The position numbers and the translations under genes were made by a program. Positions 1-5,175 of a DNA stretch of 5,679 nt are shown piece after piece (the stretch's first letter is position 1; each line of letters opens with the position of its first letter). The notes under the pieces were generated by a model. It ran no database searches. It saw only the letters and a list, made by a program, of their open reading frames with translations, and had not been told where the DNA came from. Source of the stretch: an uncultured Planctomycetaceae bacterium (GTDB lineage: Bacteria > Planctomycetota > Planctomycetia > Pirellulales > Lacipirellulaceae); NCBI GenBank assembly GCA_937860165.1, contig CALMBE010000189.1, positions 1-5,679 of the forward strand, read 5' to 3'.

Positions 1-5
1 GAAAA

Positions 6-43
6 CATGGCCACAGCGGAGTACCGCCGTGGCCATGGCACCC
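6..43 (-). repeat. Palindromic intergenic element (hairpin) with GGGTGCC head
   Basis: CATGGCCAC at 6-14 pairs perfectly with GTGGCCATG at 29-37. After one mismatch, GCGG at 16-19 pairs with CCGC at 24-27, closing an AGTA loop. Read on the minus strand, the hairpin is preceded by GGGTGCC (43-37) and followed by GTTTTC (6-1), so it has the form of an intrinsic terminator for leftward transcription. The same head and a similar pyrimidine tail flank a different palindrome at 4718 and 4973, so I infer a related repeat family. Frame 1 is open from the left edge to a TGA at 58-60, but a palindrome explains this stretch better than a gene end does. Confidence 0.6.
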
Positions 44-150
44 TCATCTTGAAAAACTGATCGGCCCTGCTTAGCCCCTTTTCTTGATCGCGTCGGTCGA
101 GGATAGTGGTCTTCTGTACTCAGGAATTGCCTTCACCTTTCAGTCGGTGC

Positions 151-180
151 GGAAGATTGTACCCTGGTCCGAAATCTTCC
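151..180 (+). promoter_or_regulatory. Hairpin in the gltX leader
   Basis: GGAAGATT at 151-158 pairs perfectly with AATCTTCC at 173-180 across a 14-nt loop. With one bulged A (181) the stem can extend by three more pairs (148-150 with 182-184). It ends about 45 nt before the gltX ATG and has no T-run, so it is not an obvious terminator. It could be a leader structure in the gltX transcript or chance. The rest of 61-225 shows no convincing sigma-70 promoter with good spacing, no T-box features and no clear Shine-Dalgarno site. Confidence 0.3.
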
Positions 181-225
181 AGCAGATAACTGTCGCCCCG
201 CGTCTCGCAACTCGAAACTTATCCC

Positions 226-1785
226 ATGCTTGTCCGCACTCGATTCGCCCCCAGTCCTACTGGCTACCTGCACATCGGCGGGGTGCGCACGGCTCTGTTC
301 AATTGGCTCTTTGCCCGCCAGCACGGTGGCCAATTCCTCTTGCGCGTCGACGACACCGATCAAGAGCGGAATGTCGAGGCAGCCCTCGCACCGATCTTGG
401 CTGGTTTTCGCTGGTTGGGACTCGATTGGGACGAAGGGCCCGAAGTCGGTGGGCCTTATCCTCCCTATTACCAATCCCAACGCAGCGCCAAATACCAGGC
501 GGGCGTGGACCAATTGCTTGCCTCCGGTGCCGCTTATCGCGATTTTGCAACTACCGATGAAATCCAAGCCGAGCGCGAAGCGGCTCAGCAATCGGGCCAG
601 CAGTTCACTTACAGCCGGCGCAGGATGGCAACAACCGATGTCGAAGCTGCCAAGTTCGTTGCCGAAGGTCGCCAGGCGGTTGTTCGACTCATGATGCCGC
701 GCGCGGGGGAATTGGTCATCAACGACCTCATCCGGGGCCAAGTTGTCTTTCCTTGGGCAGGTGAACAGGATCATGTCGTCCAACGGGCTGATGGCACTTG
801 CCTCTATCACTTGGCATCGGTGGTCGACGATCACGACATGCAGATTTCGCATGTAATCCGCGCCGAGGAACATCTCTCAAACACCCCCCGACAGATTTTC
901 ATCGCCCAACAACTCGGCTACCCCCTCCCGCAATACGCCCACCTGCCCTATGTCGCCGAGCCCGGCAGCAAGAACAAACTCAGCAAACGCAAGCTCGACA
1001 AGTACCTCAAGAACAAAGATTTCGCCCAACTCAAGGAACACGGCGAACGCGTTGCCCAGCGGATGGGTTGGGAAGTGAATAGCGAAGTTTTCAATCCTGT
1101 GATCGTTGATTTCTACGAGCACATCGGCTTTTTGCCCGACGCGATTCTCAACTATCTGCTCCTTCTGGGTTGGTCACTCGACGACAAAACCGAGGAATTC
1201 ACCCGCGAGGAAATGATCCGAGATTTTTCGCTCGAACGAGTCAACAAGGCCCCGGCTAGTTTCGATCCGCAAAAACTCATGGCGTTTCAAGATCGGGCGA
1301 TGCAGAAGCTACCGCTGAAACAAAAAGTCGCCCGCGTGTTGCCGTTCCTGCAAACTGCGGGACTTGTAAGCACCCCCCCGCCGTGCGACACGGGGCCCTA
1401 TCTCAGCCAGATCGTCGAGGCCGCCGGGGATCGCATCAAGATCGGCGGAGATATTCTCGACTACACAGACTTTTTTGTTCCCGACTCAGAACTTCCTTAC
1501 GACGAAAAAACTCTCGACAAGCGACTCCGCAATGCGCCTGGAGCCAGGGAGTTGCTGAGCGATTTTCGCGAGCGACTGGCGACTATAGAAAACTTCGATG
1601 CCGCCACTTTGGAACATGTGCTCAAAGAGTTCGTCGACCAGCGCGGGATCAAAATCAGCGATCTGGTTCACGCCGTGCGGGTAACTGTCACCGGCAAGCC
1701 CGTGGGATTCGGACTTTTTGAAACCATGGCAATCCTCGGCCGCGAATGTTGCCTTTCCCGCATCGACATTGCGCTGGCCAAATAG
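226..1785 (+). CDS. gltX: Glutamyl-tRNA synthetase (class I aminoacyl-tRNA synthetase)
   Basis: This enzyme attaches glutamate to tRNA-Glu using ATP, in the cytoplasm. The 519-residue protein starts with the class I signature [11 protein letters not shown] (residues 9-19, HIGH-type) and has [11 protein letters not shown] at 39-49. The GluRS-typical stretch [15 protein letters not shown] lies at 209-223 and KLSKR, the ATP-binding loop, at 251-255. Residues from about 330 to the end fit the helical anticodon-binding domain. It is somewhat longer than the usual 470-510 residues because 45 residues separate KLSKR from the [11 protein letters not shown] segment (301-311). E. coli GluRS has about 13 there. 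The cysteine-rich zinc-binding knuckle of E. coli-type GluRS is missing: around 100-130 there is no Cys. The ATG at 226 places the PSPTG motif at the standard distance, and no strong Shine-Dalgarno site precedes it. Whether it also charges tRNA-Gln cannot be read from the sequence by eye. It converges on the isocitrate dehydrogenase gene. Confidence 0.97.
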   Translation: MLVRTRFAPSPTGYLHIGGVRTALFNWLFARQHGGQFLLRVDDTDQERNVEAALAPILAGFRWLGLDWDEGPEVGGPYPPYYQSQRSAKYQAGVDQLLASGAAYRDFATTDEIQAEREAAQQSGQQFTYSRRRMATTDVEAAKFVAEGRQAVVRLMMPRAGELVINDLIRGQVVFPWAGEQDHVVQRADGTCLYHLASVVDDHDMQISHVIRAEEHLSNTPRQIFIAQQLGYPLPQYAHLPYVAEPGSKNKLSKRKLDKYLKNKDFAQLKEHGERVAQRMGWEVNSEVFNPVIVDFYEHIGFLPDAILNYLLLLGWSLDDKTEEFTREEMIRDFSLERVNKAPASFDPQKLMAFQDRAMQKLPLKQKVARVLPFLQTAGLVSTPPPCDTGPYLSQIVEAAGDRIKIGGDILDYTDFFVPDSELPYDEKTLDKRLRNAPGARELLSDFRERLATIENFDAATLEHVLKEFVDQRGIKISDLVHAVRVTVTGKPVGFGLFETMAILGRECCLSRIDIALAK

Positions 1786-1789
1786 CGGC

Positions 1790-1863
1790 AGACTCCGGGC
1801 ACTGACGTTTATGGCTCGACATTGTTCCAAGACTCCGGGCACTTACGTTTACGGCTCGACATT
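1790..1863. repeat. Two tandem copies of a 34-nt repeat between convergent genes
   Basis: Copies at 1790-1823 and 1830-1863 share 32 of 34 bases, beginning AGACTCCGGGCACT and ending GGCTCGACATT, at a 40-nt period. They fill nearly all of the gap between the gltX stop (1785) and the end of the converging dehydrogenase gene. The right copy supplies two bases of that gene's TAA (1862-1864). I see no strong hairpin or T-run, so it is not a standard terminator. A dispersed repeat is likely, but this cannot be shown from one window. Confidence 0.8.
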
Positions 1864-2863
1864 AGCCCAACCGCGCGATCACTGCTGCGGTGTATTCCTG
1901 TGTGGTGGCATTGCCGCCTAGATCGCCGGTGATGGTTTTTCCCTCGGCCAACACCCCGCGCACGGCAGCTTCTACCGCATCGGCCGCGGCCTTTTCTCCT
2001 AAAAACCGTAGCATGAGGACCCCACTCAAAATCAGAGCCGTCGGATTGGCCAATCCCTTGCCGGCGATATCAGGGGCTGTCCCATGCACGGCTTCAAACA
2101 CGGCGATTTTTTCGCCCACGTTGGCACTGGGTGTAACTCCTAGACCACCCACTAAGCCGCTGGTCAGATCAGAAAGAATATCGCCAAACAAGTTTTCCAT
2201 GACCAACACATCAAAATTCTGTGGGTTCATCACTAGCTTCATTGCTGCCGCGTCGACGATGCAATCATCAAAGGCGATTTCGGGGAATTCTGCCGCCACT
2301 TCCTGACAAGTCGCCAGGAACAGTCCATCGCTGAGCTTGAGAATGTTGGCCTTGTGGACACAAGTGACCCGCTTGCGTCCCTGACGCTTTGCAGTTTCAA
2401 AAGCAAACCGGGCAATCCGCCGCGAGGCTTTTTCAGTAATCACCCGCAGGCTCTCCACAACTCCTGGGACGACGATGTGTTCCAAGCCGCTGTATAAACC
2501 TTCGGTGTTCTCGCGGACCACAATCAGGTCAACATTCTCGTAGCGGGTCTTGATGCCAGGCAACGACCGTGCGGGTCGAAAATTGGCATAGAGCTCGAGC
2601 TTCTGTCGCAAGGCGACATTCACACTGCGAAACCCCACCCCTTTGGCGGTAGCAGTGGGACCTTTGAGAGTGGCATCGGACCCACGCACTGCTTCTAGGG
2701 TTTCCCCGGGGAGCGGATCGCCGCACGCCTCGAAAGCCGCTACCCCCGCCGGATATTCCCGCCACTCGAACTCGACGCCACTGGCATGCAGAATCTCGCG
2801 GGCCGCGGCACACACCTCGGGCCCAATGCCATCTCCAGGAATCAACGCAATGGAATAGGCCAT
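1862..2863 (-). CDS. icd: NAD-dependent isocitrate dehydrogenase (isocitrate/isopropylmalate dehydrogenase family)
   Basis: It oxidatively decarboxylates isocitrate to 2-oxoglutarate in the TCA cycle. The 333-residue protein opens with IALIPGDGIGPEV (5-17). The substrate loop RSVNVALRQKLELYANFRP (79-97) carries Ser80, Asn82, Arg86 and Arg96, matching Ser113, Asn115, Arg119 and Arg129 of E. coli isocitrate dehydrogenase. Arg117 and Tyr124 follow. Lys171 in VHKAN is the catalytic lysine, and Asp204, Asp228 and Asp232 are the metal ligands. HGTAPDIAGK (260-269) has Asp265, the residue that favours NAD over NADP, and GDLGGNATTQEY (313-324) resembles the mitochondrial NAD-IDH tail. The Ser/Asn loop argues against isopropylmalate dehydrogenase. 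I chose the ATG at 2863. An in-frame GTG at 2878 adds only five residues and sits one base after AGGA, which is too close to use it. Homoisocitrate dehydrogenase is a remote alternative. No leu or lys genes are adjacent. Confidence 0.93.
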   Translation of the reverse strand: MAYSIALIPGDGIGPEVCAAAREILHASGVEFEWREYPAGVAAFEACGDPLPGETLEAVRGSDATLKGPTATAKGVGFRSVNVALRQKLELYANFRPARSLPGIKTRYENVDLIVVRENTEGLYSGLEHIVVPGVVESLRVITEKASRRIARFAFETAKRQGRKRVTCVHKANILKLSDGLFLATCQEVAAEFPEIAFDDCIVDAAAMKLVMNPQNFDVLVMENLFGDILSDLTSGLVGGLGVTPSANVGEKIAVFEAVHGTAPDIAGKGLANPTALILSGVLMLRFLGEKAAADAVEAAVRGVLAEGKTITGDLGGNATTQEYTAAVIARLG

Positions 2864-2922
2864 AGAATAGGTTCTCACTTCCTAGTTTCGGGATGGATAC
2901 GGTGGATAGCAGTGGGAGGCAA

Positions 2923-2999
2923 GACGAGAGCGGAGAGTCGAGAGCCGAGTGCCAGAAGACTAGTTGCTGGCCCTCGACTCTCGACTCTCCGCTCTCGAC
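2923..2999. repeat. 77-nt long palindrome upstream of the isocitrate dehydrogenase gene
   Basis: Positions 2926-2944 (GAGAGCGGAGAGTCGAGAG) are a perfect 19-base reverse complement of 2978-2996, and C2925/G2997 extends this. Inward, after single mismatches, CGAG/CTCG (2946-2949 with 2973-2976) and GCCAG/CTGGC (2951-2955 with 2967-2971) also pair, leaving an 11-nt loop. The arms are purine-rich on one strand. It lies 60 nt upstream of the dehydrogenase start and 69 nt downstream of the neighbouring gene's stop on the same strand. There is no adjacent T-run. It looks like a mobile or dispersed palindromic repeat. A role in transcription or as a cruciform is possible but unproven. Confidence 0.8.
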
Positions 3000-3067
3000 C
3001 ATCTAATTACTAGTCCCGAATCAGTTGATTCCGTCGTGTCGTCGTGGTTCAATATTGACTTCTCGGA

Positions 3068-3490
3068 TTACGGTCGTGCGTCAAAAGGCACGGTTAGCAC
3101 CGAGGCTCCTCCGCAGGTGACGGCAACCGCTAAAAATCCTTCCGCGGGAGGATCGCTCTCGAACGCAGGGCTCAAGTAGGGAAACACGGCAGAAATGTCT
3201 CCGCGACACTTGGCCAGCGGGAAGGCCTGCGCGAAAACTGTCGTCTCGGTGAGGGACTCGTCATCGTCCGCTTGGCGCTCGGCAATCGCATGATCCACCG
3301 CATCGTCGCCGAGCCAACTTCGCGCAATTTCGCCCCCGATCGCGTCTTCGCAGTCGAGCAAGATCACGACCGGCTGCCGCATCTTCGCGCGAACTGCCGT
3401 GTCGTAGGCCTCGAACGCCAACGGCAAGCTACTCTCCAAAAGCATCTGCTGGGCTTCGAGCGGATCTTCTGCGTTTGATGGTTCCGTCAA
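3068..3490 (-). CDS. Conserved hypothetical protein, 140 residues
   Basis: Function is unknown. The protein is acidic, with no signal peptide or membrane segment. Recognisable blocks are RQPVVILLDCEDAIGGEIAR (about 38-57), WLGDDAVDHAIAERQADDDE (59-78), VFPYLSPAF (102-110) and a C-terminal hydrophobic strand GFLAVAVTCGGASVLTVPF. It resembles small planctomycete hypothetical proteins as I remember them, but no search was run. The frame has no ATG near its beginning. I chose the TTG at 3490, which gives an N-terminus MTEPSNAEDPLEA. Alternatives are an upstream TTG at 3550, which adds 20 residues rich in Cys and Arg that look non-coding, and an ATG at 3445, which shortens the protein to 125 residues. 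It lies 150 nt downstream of the HDOD gene on the same strand and has no evident terminator after its TAA. Confidence 0.65.
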   Translation of the reverse strand: MTEPSNAEDPLEAQQMLLESSLPLAFEAYDTAVRAKMRQPVVILLDCEDAIGGEIARSWLGDDAVDHAIAERQADDDESLTETTVFAQAFPLAKCRGDISAVFPYLSPAFESDPPAEGFLAVAVTCGGASVLTVPFDARP

Positions 3491-3640
3491 GCAATTTCTC
3501 GCCGAACATTTGTAAGTCCAGAGCCTACCGCAGAGCGCGCTTTTAGACAAGCTTGGCAGCCAATCTCGCGTTTTTAGCCGGCATTGTTCCGATGCCGATG
3601 GCGACGAGTCTCACATTTCTAGCGCTGATTGGACAAACGA

Positions 3641-4597
3641 CTAGTCCCGACCATCGAGATTAGCAGCCGCCTCGAACACTGCGGCCTCGTAGATGGCGCG
3701 GGCCTCGCGCTGGATCGCGTCGATATCGATTTCGCCCTCGATGCGCACTTGGAACACCTCCATGCTCTCCGTCACCGCCTGCTTGCAGTCGTTGGCCAAT
3801 GAAATCAGGTCATCGACCCCCAGATCGAGCCGCGTTTTCAGCAAGGGTAACAAGATCCGCATGTGCGGGCTCTCGGGGGTCCACAACACCTCGGCCAGTA
3901 CACTCGCCACCTTGACAACTTGGCTCAACTTGTCCGATTCAGGCGGACAATGGTGATGCTCGGCAACCGCACACAGCATCTCTTCCGGGAGTCGCCAGGA
4001 CGCCAAGATTCTCAATCCGACTTCTACATGCGTAAAACCAAATTGTCGGTGCTCTTCGCGCAGCTGTGTCACTAGGTGATCGGTATTCTGACACACCTTT
4101 AAGTAGGTTTCCGTTTCCAATTGCGCAAGCACTACCATCCCTAAGTCGGCCAGCAGCCCCGTGGCAAAAGCTGTATCGGGATGAACTTCGTGCCGCCCAC
4201 AACGTTCGGCAAGTTTGCGGGCCACGGCAGCCATCGACAATGATCGACGCCAGTACTGTTCGTGGAAAACTTTCGGACAACCCTTGGCCAAGGCCTTCGT
4301 GAGCCCAAACCCAAGAACCGCCAACCGTAGCGAACGACGTCCCAAATATGAAACCGCTTCACCCACGGCAGTCACCTTCCGTGGCAGACTGTAATACGAG
4401 GAATTTACCAATCGCAGGATCTCACCCGTGAGGGAAGGGTCGCACTCCAAGCACCGCTGTACCTCGGCAATGTCAAAATCCGAATCGCGCGTGATTTGCA
4501 TAACTTGCAGCGCCACCGCGGGTGAAGAGTGCAATTTATCGAGGCGACTGAGCAACTCATCAATCTTGGCAAACGTATCTTCCACGAGCACGGTCAT
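3641..4597 (-). CDS. HDOD-domain protein, probable signalling or regulatory protein
   Basis: The 318-residue cytoplasmic protein carries an HDOD (HD-related output) domain over about residues 20-215. Its hallmarks are DPSLTGEILRLVNSSYYSLP (53-72), the helix AVSYLGRRSLRLAVLGFGLTK (81-101), GLLADLGMVVLAQ (147-159) and HVEVGLRILASWRLPEEMLCA (190-210), followed by AEHHH. The expected HD dyad in GLLHDIG is Ala150-Asp151 here, so phosphohydrolase activity is unlikely. HDOD proteins generally act in signal transduction, for example in chemotaxis, c-di-GMP or stress circuits, but this one's partner is unknown. The C-terminal 100 residues are mostly helical with no domain I recognise. The ATG at 4597 is preceded by GAGGA seven bases upstream. 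An in-frame GTG at 4726 would add 43 residues but lies inside a repeat, so I reject it. No GGDEF, receiver or kinase domain is attached. Confidence 0.9.
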   Translation of the reverse strand: MTVLVEDTFAKIDELLSRLDKLHSSPAVALQVMQITRDSDFDIAEVQRCLECDPSLTGEILRLVNSSYYSLPRKVTAVGEAVSYLGRRSLRLAVLGFGLTKALAKGCPKVFHEQYWRRSLSMAAVARKLAERCGRHEVHPDTAFATGLLADLGMVVLAQLETETYLKVCQNTDHLVTQLREEHRQFGFTHVEVGLRILASWRLPEEMLCAVAEHHHCPPESDKLSQVVKVASVLAEVLWTPESPHMRILLPLLKTRLDLGVDDLISLANDCKQAVTESMEVFQVRIEGEIDIDAIQREARAIYEAAVFEAAANLDGRD

Positions 4598-4604
4598 GAG
4601 CAAG

Positions 4605-4609
4605 TCCTC
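4605..4609 (-). promoter_or_regulatory. Shine-Dalgarno site of the HDOD gene
   Basis: GAGGA on the minus strand lies seven bases before the ATG at 4597. It decides the start over the longer GTG-initiated frame at 4726. It is the only strong ribosome-binding site in the window. Confidence 0.75.
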
Positions 4610-4717
4610 GGAACCAACAGAAAAGAGCCCTCTACTGGGCCACCTAAAGCATAGCTTACCCGACGAACCGTGCGGACCGATTGTAGCGATTAGAACATCA
4701 TGGCGAGCCGTAAGCGC

Positions 4718-4783
4718 GGGTGCCACTGGCTTGCCAGTGTTCTTTCAGAAGTATTACCGACAATGCCGCTCGTTGGACTGTGA
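4718..4783 (+). repeat. GGGTGCC palindromic repeat, copy A
   Basis: The head GGGTGCC overlaps a perfect palindrome, CACTGGC-TT-GCCAGTG (4724-4739), followed by the pyrimidine-rich TTCTTTC. The first 51 bases match copy B (4973-5023) at 48 positions, and weaker similarity (TGGACTGTGA) continues to 4783. It lies just upstream of the HDOD gene, in the opposite orientation. Confidence 0.85.
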
Positions 4784-4819
4784 GCATAACAAAAGGGTCA
4801 GAGCATAACAAAAGGGTCA
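4782..4819 (+). repeat. 19-bp perfect tandem duplication
   Basis: The 19-base unit GAGCATAACAAAAGGGTCA occurs twice without a gap, at 4782-4800 and 4801-4819. The second copy forms part of the left arm of the hairpin at 4810-4855, so the duplication probably arose by slippage or unequal exchange at the edge of that element. Confidence 0.9.
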
Positions 4820-4855
4820 GAACTATTTATCAGAAAACTAGTTCTGACCCCTTTT
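4810..4855. terminator. Bidirectional terminator-like hairpin (GGGTCAGAACT repeat)
   Basis: GGGTCAGAACTA at 4814-4825 pairs with TAGTTCTGACCC at 4839-4850, twelve pairs in all. After a bulged C4851, AAAA at 4810-4813 pairs with TTTT at 4852-4855. The plus strand reads stem then CTTTTATT. The minus strand reads stem then TTTTGTT. Either direction therefore has a stem plus U-tract, as in intrinsic terminators. It lies between two minus-strand genes and could end transcripts of the carboxylase gene. Such GGTCAGAAC-type inverted repeats resemble ends of elements associated with IS200/REP-type tyrosine transposases. That link is recalled, not tested, and no transposase is present. Confidence 0.6.
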
Positions 4856-4899
4856 ATTCACCCGCGCGGCCGACCGAAGAAAGCAGCGGGGGGCGATAG

Positions 4900-4922
4900 A
4901 AAATAGTTCTAACCCCTTTTTT
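4900..4922 (+). repeat. Partial second copy of the TTCTGACCCC hairpin arm
   Basis: AAAATAGTTCTAACCCCTTT, continuing to a run of six T, matches the right arm of the preceding hairpin (AAAACTAGTTCTGACCCC, 4834-4851) apart from a missing base and a G-to-A change. It has no adjacent partner arm of its own but can pair with AAAAGGGTCAGAACTA at 4810-4825 with minor defects. It may be the far end of a decayed element whose interior is 4826-4899. Confidence 0.65.
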
Positions 4923-4947
4923 GATCCTCTTCCCATTTCAAACAGTC

Positions 4948-4968
4948 AAGCCAAAACCAGCTGCAATA
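4948..4968 (+). repeat. 21-nt direct repeat, copy 1
   Basis: The 21 bases starting AAGCCAAAACCAGCTGCAAT recur exactly at 5099-5119, 151 bases away. This copy ends one base before the left arm of the 198-bp inverted-repeat unit. Confidence 0.9.
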
Positions 4969-4972
4969 TGCC

Positions 4973-5037
4973 GGGTGCCACTGGCTTGCCAGTGCTCTTT
5001 CGGAAGTATTACCGACTATGCCGACAGTGGACCGTGA
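4973..5037 (+). repeat. GGGTGCC palindromic repeat, copy B
   Basis: It has the same head, palindrome (4979-4994) and pyrimidine tail (CTCTTTC) as copy A, with three differences in the first 51 bases. It continues as TGGACCGTGA to 5037. It also serves as the left arm of the 198-bp unit. Confidence 0.85.
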
Positions 5038-5098
5038 ATGGCTCTTGCTGGCAAAAGATCTCCTAAGCCAGAGTCAGCCATTGCTTTTTCAAGTGGTA

Positions 5099-5119
5099 AA
5101 GCCAAAACCAGCTGCAATA
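5099..5119 (+). repeat. 21-nt direct repeat, copy 2
   Basis: It is identical to 4948-4968. It lies inside the 198-bp unit, 18 bases before its right arm. ACCAGC within it can pair with GCTGGT at 5132-5137. Confidence 0.9.
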
Positions 5120-5137
5120 CGCAAGAGCTAGGCTGGT

Positions 5138-5167
5138 AAGAGCACTGGCAAGCAAGTGGCACCCGGC
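5138..5167 (-). repeat. GGGTGCC palindromic repeat, inverted copy C
   Basis: Read on the minus strand, this gives GCCGGGTGCCACTTGCTTGC and onward, identical to 30 bases of copy B except for one G-to-T change that breaks one pair of the palindrome. It begins eight bases downstream of the carboxylase stop on the same strand, where the hairpin could cap that transcript. There is no run of T longer than two after it, so intrinsic termination would be weak. Confidence 0.75.
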
Positions 5168-5175
5168 GACTACCT

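Larger units (their letters stand above)
4970..5167. mobile_element. MITE-like 198-bp unit with 30-bp terminal inverted repeats
   Basis: The left arm 4970-4999 (GCCGGGTGCCACTGGC onward) and the right arm 5138-5167 are reverse complements at 29 of 30 positions. Inside are copy B of the palindromic repeat (4973-5037), a hairpin (AATGGCT/AGCCATT, 5037-5043 with 5076-5082, plus CTGGC/GCCAG) and an inner inverted pair GCTCTTGC (5041-5048) / GCAAGAGC (5121-5128). It has no coding capacity and no obvious target-site duplication. The right end stops eight bases from the carboxylase stop codon. An alternative is two independent palindromic repeats in opposite orientation. Confidence 0.55.
4598..5175. 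other. 578-nt intergenic region built largely of repeats
   Basis: No credible gene lies between the HDOD start and the carboxylase stop. Positions 4598-4717 are plain upstream sequence of the HDOD gene, where I found no convincing promoter. From 4718 to 5167 nearly every stretch belongs to a repeat. In order these are a direct palindrome copy, a 19-bp tandem duplication, a hairpin with T-runs on both strands, a partial copy of that hairpin's right arm, a 21-base direct repeat, a second palindrome copy, and an inverted third copy. The short spacers 4856-4899 and 4923-4947 show nothing recognisable. Confidence 0.8.

Noticed and set aside
1..60. C-terminal tail of a plus-strand gene entering from the left (frame 1, stop TGA at 58-60)
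   Set aside because: Only 19 codons are visible, two other frames are also open there, and most of the stretch is a palindrome typical of intergenic repeats.
84..107. TTGATC ... GATAGT as gltX promoter
   Set aside because: The spacer is 12 bases, too short for a sigma-70 promoter.
133..873. 246-codon minus-strand frame opposite gltX
   Set aside because: It is the antisense shadow of strongly conserved GluRS sequence and matches no family.
3025..3055. Plus-strand promoter-like TTGATT ... CAATAT
   Set aside because: The spacing is 19 bases and it would drive only antisense transcription into the hypothetical gene.
3579..3597. CGGCAT/ATGCCG hairpin after the HDOD gene as a terminator
   Set aside because: The stem is only six pairs with a seven-base loop and no T-run on either strand.
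3543..3614. 23-residue minus-strand frame (GTG start, MRLVAIGIGTMPAKNARLAA...)
   Set aside because: It is too short to support, has no ribosome-binding site and no recognisable relative.
3009..3650. 11-bp direct repeat ACTAGTCCCGA (3009-3019 and 3640-3650) as target duplication around the hypothetical gene
   Set aside because: The second copy overlaps the coding end and stop of the HDOD gene and no element ends adjoin. ACTAGT itself occurs four times in the window, so chance is adequate.
4598..4726. 43-residue N-terminal extension of the HDOD protein from GTG 4726
   Set aside because: The GTG lies inside the palindromic repeat, while the ATG at 4597 has GAGGA at ideal spacing and begins where the HDOD domain region begins.
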